From an uncultured Eubacteriales bacterium (GTDB lineage: Bacteria; Bacillota; Clostridia; Lachnospirales; Lachnospiraceae), in NCBI GenBank assembly GCA_900545175.1, contig UQYF01000025.1, positions 1 to 37,331 on the forward strand: a DNA stretch of 37,331 nucleotides, in the 5' to 3' direction. Below, piece by piece: positions 1-7,358 of this stretch. Positions within the stretch are counted from its first letter, which is position 1; the number at the start of each line of letters is the position of its first letter. The notes beneath the pieces are model-generated. The model was given only the letters and a program-made list of their open reading frames with translations. It had not been told where the DNA came from and searched no databases. A program made the translations under genes and the position numbers.

Positions 1-4
1 ATCA

Positions 5-55
5 TCACGCAAGCAAGCTTGCATCGGACTTCTGACCTTTTGACCATAATATCAT
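5..55 (-). repeat. Short intergenic repeat R1, copy 1
   Basis: About 35 bases (21-55) match 6948-6982 with only a few substitutions. Shared core on the plus strand: GCATCGGACTTC, then CCTTTTG, then CCAT and ATATCAT. Read on the minus strand, both copies can be read as a mini-ORF starting ATGATAT. Here it is MILWSKGQKSDASLLA followed by TGA, filling 55 down to 5. There is no obvious ribosome binding site, so translation is doubtful. It is better treated as an interspersed non-coding element of unknown role. Confidence 0.6.
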
Positions 56-152
56 AATTATATTACCAATATTAATATGTAGCAATGAAACAGAAACTAA
101 GGTTTGGTAAAGAAAATTCAGAATATTTAAAATTGCTTTTGGTAAAAAAACA

Positions 153-181
153 TTGCTAGTAACAGAATTTTTTTATATAAT
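153..181 (+). promoter_or_regulatory. Sigma-A-type promoter for the exonuclease gene
   Basis: A TTGCTA -35 (153-158), a 17-base spacer and a perfect TATAAT -10 (176-181) lie about 110 bases upstream of the exonuclease start. The surrounding 1-289 stretch is AT-rich and contains no other gene. The transcript would carry a leader of roughly 100 bases with a small imperfect inverted repeat (GGAATCTGC / GCAGCTTCC) near 230-249. Confidence 0.55.
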
Positions 182-289
182 GGGAAATGCTTTTAAAGCT
201 GCGTGTCAGTGATTTGATGATAGAATGCCTGGAATCTGCGGGCAGCTTCCGGATATGGATGTCGGGGAAGTGAGGATTGGATAGTTAAT

Positions 290-1252
290 ATGAGATATAT
301 TGTATTTGATTTGGAATGGAATCAGTGTCCTAGCGGCAAGAGTGATGAGGTTGCGGAGCTTCCGTTCGAGATATTTGAGATAGGTGCCGTGAAGCTGGAT
401 GATAACATGCAGCGTATTGGCAGTTTTTCGTGTTATATTAAGCCGAAGGTATACAAGGAGCTTCACTATATTGCGAAGGGGCTTACGCATGTCACGGAGG
501 AACTTTTGGAGGATGGAAGGGATTTCGGGGATGCAGTCAGGGATTTTCTTGGCTGGTGCAGTGCGGACGGAGAGTACAGAATGTGTACCTGGGGAACCTC
601 GGATCTTGTGGAGTTACAGCGCAACATGAAGTATTTCGGCATAGGAAATTCACTTGAATATCCGCTGTTTTACTATGATATACAGAAGCTTTTCTCGATT
701 GACAGGGAGGATGGAAAGTCGAGAAGGTCGCTGGAAACGGCTGTTGACATGCTGGGAATTGAGAAAAATACAGATTTTCACAGTGCAATAAGTGATGCAG
801 AGTATACGGCTAAGGTCTTCGAGGATATTGACTTTGAAAGAGTAAGGGAATATTTTTCAATAGATACCTACAGAATCCCCGCAAGTGTCAGGGATGAGAT
901 AAGAGTTAATTATGGGACTTATGAGAAATATATTACCAAAGGATATGATACTAAGGAGGAGCTGGTCAACAATACAAGCCTTCTGTCAACAAAGTGCTAT
1001 CTGTGCAATAAGACCGCACGGAAGAAGATCCGCTGGTTCTCCATGAATTCTAAGATGCATTATTGCCTTGCTGAATGTAAGGAGCATGGATATATCAAGG
1101 GGCGTTTCAGAATAAGGGAGGATGATAACGGAAAGTATTATGCTTCAAGAGTACTTAAGCTTACAGGTGAGGCGGGCGCTGAGGAGGTTAGGCAGAGACA
1201 GCTCGAAGTCCGCAAGCGCCGCCGCAATAAAAGACAGAAAAAGAAATCATAA
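290..1252 (+). CDS. DEDDh-family 3'-5' exonuclease (DnaQ/KapD-like) with C-terminal Cys-rich segment
   Basis: Predicted 320-residue cytoplasmic exonuclease of the RNase T/DnaQ superfamily, acting on DNA or RNA ends. The ExoI motif is at the N terminus (FDLEWNQ, D7 and E9), an ExoII-like Asp lies near 105 (TWGTSDL), and the ExoIII motif is HSAISD (H164, D169), giving the DEDDh set. After the nuclease domain (about 1-185), residues 237-268 hold four cysteines with nearby His (CYLC...HYCLAEC), possibly a zinc-binding knuckle. The tail is extremely basic (Arg/Lys-rich). It is transcribed alone from the promoter at 153-181 and ends tail-to-tail with the carboxypeptidase gene: its TAA ends one base before that gene's minus-strand stop. 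The family is clear; the natural substrate is not. Confidence 0.85.
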   Translation: MRYIVFDLEWNQCPSGKSDEVAELPFEIFEIGAVKLDDNMQRIGSFSCYIKPKVYKELHYIAKGLTHVTEELLEDGRDFGDAVRDFLGWCSADGEYRMCTWGTSDLVELQRNMKYFGIGNSLEYPLFYYDIQKLFSIDREDGKSRRSLETAVDMLGIEKNTDFHSAISDAEYTAKVFEDIDFERVREYFSIDTYRIPASVRDEIRVNYGTYEKYITKGYDTKEELVNNTSLLSTKCYLCNKTARKKIRWFSMNSKMHYCLAECKEHGYIKGRFRIREDDNGKYYASRVLKLTGEAGAEEVRQRQLEVRKRRRNKRQKKKS

Positions 1253-2797
1253 TCAGAACCGCAGGCCATGGCGGTTCTTTTTTGCGTTTATAACAAGTAA
1301 TAGTACAATCAGAATCACAACACATACGGTGCTGACAAACAACCAAAGGTTGATGTAGATAAAATTCCCGGTCACGGTAACCGCATTTGACAGAGGTGAG
1401 GTCGAGTTGTCCGATACCAGATATGGGAGGGATGAACCGGATACCGCAGAGCCGTTGGATTGATCTTTGCTATCGGATGCCGCAGGGCTGTCTGCCGGCT
1501 TCCCATTATCGGAAGGAATGTCATTGGACGTTTTTGTTCCGGAAAAATACAGGCTGGTGTGTCCTGCTTCATGCCCACCGTAGTAATAATAGATGTCTGC
1601 AAGTATGTTTGAGGCGGTAATGCTGTCATCGGAAGCAGTTGACGCTGTTTCATTGTCGGTGTTTATGGTCTCTGAAATGTCGTCGTGTTGTCTGTATATA
1701 ATTTCCTTGGTCAGGTCGCTGAAGGAGGCGTTGAGCGGAATTATGACACAGTCAGAGTCCGGCACGGACAGCTGTATGTCAGAGTTAATATTCAAAGCCT
1801 TGCCGCTTATTCCGAAACCGCCCAGCCCCAAGCCCTGATTGAAGCTGAAGGTATCCTCATTCTGTGAGATATTAAGCCTGTGAAAATTGTTAAATCCATA
1901 TTCAAATAAGGCAGTGGTATCAATGTAGCGTTGTTCATCGGTTGAATTGAATATGACGCATATCAGACGTATGCCGTCTTTTTCAGCAAAGGTTGCAAGC
2001 GTGTGTCCTGCGGCATCAGTGTATCCGGTCTTTCCGCCGATGCAGTATTCATACAGATATTTTCCGGTTACCATGCTGTGGGAAAGCTTGTAATAGCGTG
2101 TGTCGGCAGTCTTGTTAGTCGGAGGAACGGAATATGATTTAGTGTAGGATATGGCATTCATAATTGCAGGATAGCCAAGCACAGCGCGGCATATGAGAGC
2201 CATATCGTAGGCAGTCGTGTAATGGTTGAGGTCTGTAAGTCCGCTTGCGTTGGTAAAATGTGTGTTAAGGCAGCCCAGCTCTTCGGCTTTTTTGTTCATC
2301 ATGTTGGCAAAGTTGGCTATGGAGCCACCTGCATATTCGCCCAGAGCGTATGCCATATCGTTGGCAGACTTGATAAGCATGACATTTAATGCCTGCTCAA
2401 CCGTGAATTCCTCTCCTGTTTTAAGACCGGCGGCGGCATCACCGTATTTTACACTTGATACAGCGTTGCGGCTGACTGTAAGCGTATCACCTAGATTACA
2501 GCTTTCTGCCACAATAAGTGCAGTCATAAGCTTAGTGACACTGGCAGGATAGCACTTTTCACCGCTGTTCTTCTCATATAAAATAATTCCGCTGTCAGCG
2601 TCCATCAAAATACAGTTACCTGACTCTATGTCCGGAGCCTTCGGATAGTCATCGGCACTTACTGTAATGCTCATATTGCTGCTTATAATAATGATGCACA
2701 TGATACCTGCAAGCAGACCGCAGATATAACGGTAAAGGCTTCGCTTTTTTTCGTGCAAAGCTATATGCGAACTTAAACTATAGTTTATATTGTTCAT
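1253..2797 (-). CDS. Membrane-anchored D-alanyl-D-alanine carboxypeptidase (peptidase S11, DacF/PBP5-like)
   Basis: 514-residue penicillin-binding protein that removes the terminal D-Ala from peptidoglycan stem peptides outside the membrane. The three active-site motifs are present: SVTK at 86-89 (nucleophile S86, K89), SAN at 144-146 and KTG at 256-258. An N-terminal hydrophobic segment (about 25-47) acts as signal or anchor. After the catalytic domain a Ser/Asp/Thr-rich spacer (about 380-470) leads to a C-terminal transmembrane helix near 478-505 with a basic end (KKNRHG). Usual S11 enzymes carry an amphipathic C-terminal anchor, so a genuine TM anchor on a long spacer is slightly unusual. 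The start is supported by AGAGGA five to six bases before the ATG. It is monocistronic and convergent with the exonuclease. Confidence 0.9.
   Translation of the reverse strand: MNNINYSLSSHIALHEKKRSLYRYICGLLAGIMCIIIISSNMSITVSADDYPKAPDIESGNCILMDADSGIILYEKNSGEKCYPASVTKLMTALIVAESCNLGDTLTVSRNAVSSVKYGDAAAGLKTGEEFTVEQALNVMLIKSANDMAYALGEYAGGSIANFANMMNKKAEELGCLNTHFTNASGLTDLNHYTTAYDMALICRAVLGYPAIMNAISYTKSYSVPPTNKTADTRYYKLSHSMVTGKYLYEYCIGGKTGYTDAAGHTLATFAEKDGIRLICVIFNSTDEQRYIDTTALFEYGFNNFHRLNISQNEDTFSFNQGLGLGGFGISGKALNINSDIQLSVPDSDCVIIPLNASFSDLTKEIIYRQHDDISETINTDNETASTASDDSITASNILADIYYYYGGHEAGHTSLYFSGTKTSNDIPSDNGKPADSPAASDSKDQSNGSAVSGSSLPYLVSDNSTSPLSNAVTVTGNFIYINLWLFVSTVCVVILIVLLLVINAKKNRHGLRF
1255..1283 (+). 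terminator. Intrinsic terminator of the exonuclease gene
   Basis: A perfect 8-bp stem AGAACCGC/GCGGTTCT with an 8-base loop is followed by TTTTTT on the plus strand. It overlaps the last codons of the convergent carboxypeptidase gene, so one stretch serves as terminator on one strand and coding sequence on the other. Confidence 0.8.
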
Positions 2798-3104
2798 TTT
2801 AATCCTCTTTTTTACTTATATGTTTTGACATTTTGGTTTTATTTTGTAACAGATAATTACAAAAATGCCACATTATGAATCGGGAAAATGCGGCTTACAT
2901 GTGCGGCTTCCCGCACTCTATAATTGTATTACATATCTTATATATTTACCATAAAAAAATTGCAACATGTCACAATGTTTGTTAAACTGTAACGTGATGT
3001 TATTGTAATGTGGCTGTTTCACCATATATATGGGAATTGACAATATATGTTAAGCTTATTACGGATTTGAATGGATTTGAATGGGCGAATGGCTATGCTG
3101 TTAA
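2798..3104. other. Intergenic region between divergent genes; small hairpin, no gene
   Basis: About 300 AT-rich bases between two divergent starts. I see a perfect 6-bp hairpin GTGCGG-CTTC-CCGCAC at 2901-2916 (no following T-tract), a TTGACA at 3037-3042 that could be a -35 for the downstream gene although no convincing -10 follows, and a tandem GGATTTGAAT repeat at about 3063-3084. No ORF here has a ribosome binding site. Confidence 0.4.
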
Positions 3105-3137
3105 AGCTGATTATGCCGCATGAAACGGCATGCAGCT
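3105..3137 (+). promoter_or_regulatory. Leader hairpin before the kinase-nucleotidyltransferase gene
   Basis: AGCTG (3105-3109) pairs with CAGCT (3133-3137), and ATGCCG (3113-3118) pairs with CGGCAT (3126-3131). The 7-base loop contains an in-frame ATG at 3120-3122. The hairpin argues that this upstream ATG is part of an RNA leader and not the real start. It might regulate translation or transcript stability; no known riboswitch class is recognised. Confidence 0.45.
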
Positions 3138-3200
3138 ATAGTGGTGCAGGCGGCACAAAACAGCGTGTATTTTAAAAACGCCTGTGGAATGGGGAAGAAA

Positions 3201-5117
3201 ATGTCAGAGACAATAGAATTATTTGTGCCGGGACGACTGTGCCTGTTCGGAGAGCACAGTGACTGGGCGGGACTTCACCGCAATATCAACTCAGCAATCA
3301 TACCGGGAGAGGCGATTGTCACCGGAATTGAGGAGGGAATATACGCTACGGTGGAGGCTGCCGATAAATTTATAATAGAAAGTGACCTTGGAGAAGAGAC
3401 TTTTGTGTGCGATATGGACACACAGCTTCTTAGAGAGACTGCATGCGAGGGCGGATATTTTTCTTATGTTGCGGGGGTTGCTTCATATATCAATGAGCAT
3501 TACAGCGTTGGAGGATTGAGGATTCATATTACGAAGAGAACTCTTCCGATAAAGAGCGGGCTGTCGTCAAGCGCTGCGATATGCGTGCTCACTGCGAGAG
3601 GCTTTAATCAGATATATGGGCTTAAGTTAAATACGATAGGTGAGATGAACATAGCTTTTATCGGCGAACAGCGCACACCGTCAAGATGCGGACGGCTTGA
3701 CCAGGCATGTGCGTTCGGAGTAAAGCCTGTTCATATGACCTTTGACAGCAGTGAGGTGAGTGTTTCACCAGTCAAGCTTGGAGGGACATTTTACTGGGTT
3801 ATTGCTGATTTGAAGGCAGGAAAGGATACGGTAAGGATTCTGTCAGACCTTAACAAGTGCTATCCTTTTGCAGAAAATGAAAAGGAACGAAATGTTCAGG
3901 AAGCACTTGGCGTTGACAACAGAGAGTATATAAGACGGGGAGTGGAGCTGTTAGAGGCAGGAGATGCCAAGGGACTTGGCTTGCTTATGAGACAGGTACA
4001 GGCCAATTTTGACAGGAAGGTAGCTCCTGCATGTCCGAGCCAGCTGAATTCACCTGTGCTTCACTCGGTTCTTACGGATGCTAATCTTGATAAATGGATA
4101 TATGGAGCGAAGGGCGTAGGTTCTCAGGGTGATGGTACGGTGCAGCTTCTTGCGAAGGATGCTGAAAGTCAGAGGGCGGTTATCGAGTATCTTAACAATG
4201 AGCGTCATATGGAGGCGTTTCCTCTCACTCTTAAGCCGAAGCAGGCTGTGAGAAAAGCTGTCATTCCTGTGGCCGGCTTTGGGACAAGACTTTATCCTGC
4301 GACTAAGGCGATAAAGAAGGACTTCCTTCCGGTACTTGACAAGGATGGGCTTTTTAAGCCGGTCATAATGGTGCTTTTAGAACAGCTTGTGCAGTCAGGA
4401 ATAGAGGAGGTCTGCCTTATAATAGGAAGGGAAGAGAAAGCACTTTACGAGTCGTTTTTTAGTCCTATGTCAAAGGAGAATTATGACAAGCTTCCTGAAG
4501 ATAAGCGAAGATATGAGGATAATCTTGTAAAAATAGGCAAAATGATTCACTATGTATATCAGGATGAGAGAAGAGGCTTCGGTCATGCCGTATACCAGAG
4601 CAGGAACTTCGCTGAGAGCGAACCTGTGCTTTTGCTTTTAGGCGATATGATATATGAGTCATTTATCGGAAAGACATGTTCAAGCCAGCTTATAAGCTGT
4701 TATGAGGCACATGGCCTGCCTGTAATATCAATGCATGAGGTTCCGCTAGAGCAGGTAGTCCACTATGGCATAATGCATGGCGTGTGGGAGAGCCCTAAGG
4801 AGGAGCAGATGCGCTTAGACTGTATCTGTGAGAAGCCTGCCATAGATTATGCACAGGAGAATTTAGCTGTAAGATGCAAGAGCGGAAGTAAGTATTTTGC
4901 TGTGTTCGGTCAGTATATTCTCACAGAGGATGTCTATAAGGTGCTTGAAAAAAATATCCGTGAGAACAAGGAGAGTGCAGGAGAGATACAGCTTACGGAT
5001 GCGCTTGAGGAAGTGCGTGCCACATCCGGAATGATGGGCTGCCGGATAAAGGGTAAGTCATACGATGTAGGACTGCCGCAGATGTATATAAAGACTGTGC
5101 AGGAGTATGGAAGATAG
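3201..5117 (+). CDS. Bifunctional GHMP sugar kinase / sugar-1-phosphate nucleotidyltransferase
   Basis: About 638 residues joining two enzymes that together would turn a free sugar into an NDP-sugar (salvage). Residues 1-345 are a GHMP kinase: substrate motif PGRLCLFGEHSDW (10-22), P-loop-like KSGLSSSAA (118-126), and C-terminal glycine motif GAKGVGSQGDG (302-312). Residues 350-638 are a GalU/RmlA-type nucleotidyltransferase beginning KAVIPVAGFGTRLYPATK, with FLPVLDKDG behind it. The order kinase-then-transferase is opposite to Bacteroides FKP. The motif resembles galactokinase, so UDP-galactose is attractive given Glf downstream, but arabinose, glucuronate or fucose cannot be excluded. The frame stays open upstream to 3120; I chose 3201 because GGGGAAG precedes it and homology-like sequence begins there. 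Confidence 0.8.
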   Translation: MSETIELFVPGRLCLFGEHSDWAGLHRNINSAIIPGEAIVTGIEEGIYATVEAADKFIIESDLGEETFVCDMDTQLLRETACEGGYFSYVAGVASYINEHYSVGGLRIHITKRTLPIKSGLSSSAAICVLTARGFNQIYGLKLNTIGEMNIAFIGEQRTPSRCGRLDQACAFGVKPVHMTFDSSEVSVSPVKLGGTFYWVIADLKAGKDTVRILSDLNKCYPFAENEKERNVQEALGVDNREYIRRGVELLEAGDAKGLGLLMRQVQANFDRKVAPACPSQLNSPVLHSVLTDANLDKWIYGAKGVGSQGDGTVQLLAKDAESQRAVIEYLNNERHMEAFPLTLKPKQAVRKAVIPVAGFGTRLYPATKAIKKDFLPVLDKDGLFKPVIMVLLEQLVQSGIEEVCLIIGREEKALYESFFSPMSKENYDKLPEDKRRYEDNLVKIGKMIHYVYQDERRGFGHAVYQSRNFAESEPVLLLLGDMIYESFIGKTCSSQLISCYEAHGLPVISMHEVPLEQVVHYGIMHGVWESPKEEQMRLDCICEKPAIDYAQENLAVRCKSGSKYFAVFGQYILTEDVYKVLEKNIRENKESAGEIQLTDALEEVRATSGMMGCRIKGKSYDVGLPQMYIKTVQEYGR

Positions 5118-5210
5118 CGAGGTAATTTTTAATGACGGACGTTGTGCAATTTTGCGGATGAATTTGTGTATTGAGAATGCCTAATCTGATAAATGAAAAG
5201 GAGAAAAGAT

Positions 5211-5849
5211 ATGAGACTTAGAAATGTACCCGGTGCAAGGGAGGCAATGGTTGAGAGTGAGTATACAGTGAATGAGCCGAAGGAGTATAAGGGAAAGTGG
5301 AACGAGCTGTTTGGAAATGATAACCCGATACGCATAGAGGTAGGCATGGGAAAGGGAAGATTCATAATGCAGCTTGCCGCAGAGAATCCGGATATCAATT
5401 ATGTAGGTATCGAAAAGTATTCAAGCGTGCTTATCCGCGCACTTGAAAAGCAGGAGGAGACAAAGCTTCCAAATATAATTTTTATAAGAATGGATGCTGA
5501 GGAGATTACGGACGTGTTCGGCGCAGGTGAAGTTGACCGCATATATCTTAATTTTTCCGACCCATGGCCAAAGGACAGGCATGCTAAGAGAAGACTCACT
5601 TCGAGACAGTTCCTTGCGCGCTACAACGAGATATTAAAAAAAGATGGACAGATAGAATTCAAGACAGATAACAGAGAGCTTTTTGATTTCTCTGTCGAGG
5701 AGGTCGAGCCGGCAGGCTGGCATATAAAGGAGCTGACTTACGACCTTCACAATGATGAAAAAATGAATGAAGGAAATATAATGACGGAATATGAAGAGAG
5801 ATTCTCAGGCATGGGAACTCCTATCAACAAGATGGTAATAGCAAGATGA
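5211..5849 (+). CDS. trmB: tRNA (guanine-N7)-methyltransferase TrmB
   Basis: 212-residue SAM-dependent enzyme making m7G46 in the tRNA variable loop. The SAM-binding motif is RIEVGMGKGRF (about 41-51). The family signature NFSDPWPKDRHAKRRL follows at about 114-129, then FLARY and a FKTDN block, with a GTPINKMVIAR tail. The frame also has an ATG at 5193, but it overlaps the ribosome binding site AAAAGGAG (5196-5203). That site is seven bases before 5211, so 5211 is the start. Length and motifs are typical. It probably stands alone or is read through from the gene above. Confidence 0.95.
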   Translation: MRLRNVPGAREAMVESEYTVNEPKEYKGKWNELFGNDNPIRIEVGMGKGRFIMQLAAENPDINYVGIEKYSSVLIRALEKQEETKLPNIIFIRMDAEEITDVFGAGEVDRIYLNFSDPWPKDRHAKRRLTSRQFLARYNEILKKDGQIEFKTDNRELFDFSVEEVEPAGWHIKELTYDLHNDEKMNEGNIMTEYEERFSGMGTPINKMVIAR

Positions 5850-5891
5850 AAAGGTTCAGGAATTGAGCCGGTAAATGACAGAGGATAAGAT

Positions 5892-6317
5892 ATGGATTTT
5901 ATTAGTTTTAATTTCTGGCTGCTTTTCATGCCGGCAGGATGCATATTGTACTATGCATTCAACAGGCATGTTAAGATACAAAACTTAATTTTATTGATGT
6001 TAAGTGCAGCATTTTATATGAGGTTCAGTGTAAGAAAGTCAGTGTTTATACTGGCTTGCATGGTTATAACCTATGTGACGGGACTGATTGTGGACAGATA
6101 CCCGAGGCTTAGGCATCCTGCCGTGATATGCGGCAGTGTCTTAAATATCGGGATACTTGTCGGAACAAAATGTGCAAATCTGTTTATAAGAGGCTTTAAT
6201 GCGCTGGCAGGAGGCTTTGGTGCCGAAACCTTCTGTCAACAAGGTGCAGGCTGTCATGGCTTCAACACCGAAATCCAAGTGGTTAAGCCTTCTTTTCGGA
6301 TATCCGGGTTATCATGA
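5892..6317 (+). pseudogene. 5' remnant of an MBOAT O-acyltransferase gene (DltB/AlgI-like)
   Basis: The first roughly 110 residues read as the start of an MBOAT membrane acyltransferase: FWLLFMPAGCILYYA, several TM helices, and a FIRGFNAL stretch typical of the region just before the catalytic core. At about 6220-6236 the similarity ends abruptly. The frame then runs as about 25 unrelated residues to a stop at 6317. The catalytic His region and most TM segments are absent, so it cannot transfer acyl groups. The intact protein would be near 450-500 residues. A ribosome binding site (AGAGGA) still precedes the ATG. The sequence after the junction belongs to the partner gene in another frame, which indicates one internal deletion. 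Confidence 0.75.
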
Positions 6318-6855
6318 CAGATACAAGGAGCTAGGTGAGAAGGACTTCATGTATTTTCCATGGTCGGAGGGGCTTAAGAACCGGAAGGGTACGGCGGTGC
6401 GCCCTGAGAGCGGAGATATCACCGTTGAAGACTGCACTGATATAACATGGCCGCAGGAGCTTCATCCAAAATCAGAAAAATACCTAAGAAAAATAATAGA
6501 GTACTGTCAGAAGAATAATGTTGAGCTTGTGCTGTTTGCAACACCGTTAGCTAACAGGAGAGACATGCAGCCGTATTTTAACAGAGTGGCAGAGATTGCT
6601 GATGAGTACGGTGTCAGATTTTATAATATGAATGTCATGGATGAGCAGACCGGGTACACAGGCGACTGCATGTGGAACGATGGCCAGCACCTTAATATGA
6701 AGGGTGTGCGCCTTATATCCTCATGGCTTGCACACAAAATGGACGAGCTCTACGACCTTCCTGACCACAGGGGTGATGAAAAGTATGAAAGCTGGCAGAT
6801 AAACTATGAGGAGCAGAGCAGAGAATACGAGGAATGGTTAAATGCCAATAATTAA
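6199..6855 (+). pseudogene. 3' remnant of the SGNH-fold partner of the MBOAT acyltransferase
   Basis: From about 6234 onward this frame reads as the C-terminal half of an SGNH/DltD-like extracellular acyl-transfer partner: NKVQAVMASTPKSKW, an ELVLFATPLANR strand, and the conserved acid/base block DCMWNDGQHLNMKG, which supplies the Asp-His of the SGNH triad. The signal anchor and the GDS nucleophile block expected earlier are missing. The residues before the junction are out-of-frame MBOAT sequence. Such MBOAT-SGNH pairs are normally adjacent and O-acylate exported polysaccharide. A deletion of roughly 2 kb (inferred from normal family lengths) would fuse them this way. An in-frame ATG gives a 218-residue ORF, so a truncated soluble product remains possible. 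Confidence 0.7.
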
Positions 6856-6934
6856 ACGGCGTAAAATTAAACGGATTGTATACTTTTTGTATTTAAAGCA
6901 TATTATAAGATATCAGGATAAATGGGTCATAAAT

Positions 6935-6982
6935 TCAATGCACGCCTGCATCGGACTTCCGGCCTTTTGCCCATGATATCAT
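6935..6982 (-). repeat. Short intergenic repeat R1, copy 2
   Basis: Second copy of the element at 5-55, lying after the SGNH remnant. It includes a perfect 10-base palindrome ATGATATCAT (6973-6982). On the minus strand the mini-ORF reads MISWAKGRKSDAGVH then TGA. The differences from copy 1 include one silent third-position change and several amino-acid changes, with no indel until the final residues. The role is unknown; the two copies could be a small interspersed element or a shared regulatory RNA piece. Confidence 0.6.
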
Positions 6983-7038
6983 CATATATAATGTGCATAT
7001 AAAATGTGGAAAGTGTTGATAAGATGGAGGGGATCAGC

Positions 7039-7182
7039 ATGGGTGGTGGATATAAATGGAGGATGAGATGCTTTGCATATAGACATAAGAAGCTTAACAA
7101 GCGTCTTTGCCGGTTGAAAAAGTCGCTTGACGAGCTGGCAGATGCACTTGGATGCTGCAGAAACAAAAAGAAGTGTTTATAA
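7039..7182 (+). CDS. 47-residue Cys-rich basic small protein
   Basis: A short ORF preceded by an excellent ribosome binding site (GGAGGGG, about seven bases before the ATG). The product begins MGGGYKWRMRCF and ends CCRNKKKCL. It has five cysteines (residues 11, 24, 39, 40, 46) and about fourteen Lys/Arg, with one short helix-like stretch (KSLDELADAL). There is no signal peptide or TM segment, so it would stay in the cytoplasm unless exported by another route. Cys spacing might suit metal binding. I recognise no family. It sits alone between repeat R1 and the large membrane protein gene. The 7183-7358 stretch after it holds nothing I can support. Confidence 0.6.
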   Translation: MGGGYKWRMRCFAYRHKKLNKRLCRLKKSLDELADALGCCRNKKKCL

Positions 7183-7358
7183 TAGTATTATGAGTGTCGT
7201 GTATGAGGGAAGGCTTCTAAAACATCCTGCAAGCAAACAAAAGAATGAGGAAAACACAAAGAAAATTACATCAATCTTGTTATTGCCTAGAGATGTTATA
7301 GGTTCCTGTTTGGCATTTTAGTACAGAAGATCATGGTGATTTTGGGAGGACATAGGAT

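Noticed and set aside
3037..3065. TTGACA as a full promoter for the gene at 3201
   Set aside because: No acceptable -10 at 15-19 bases; kept only as a possible -35.
3120..3200. Start of the kinase-nucleotidyltransferase at the ATG at 3120
   Set aside because: The extra 27 residues show no GHMP kinase features, the ATG lies in a hairpin loop, and a better ribosome binding site precedes 3201.
6927..7166. A 79-residue minus-strand ORF covering R1 and the small Cys-rich gene
   Set aside because: It is the antisense of the better supported ORF at 7039 and its end is just repeat R1 in another frame.
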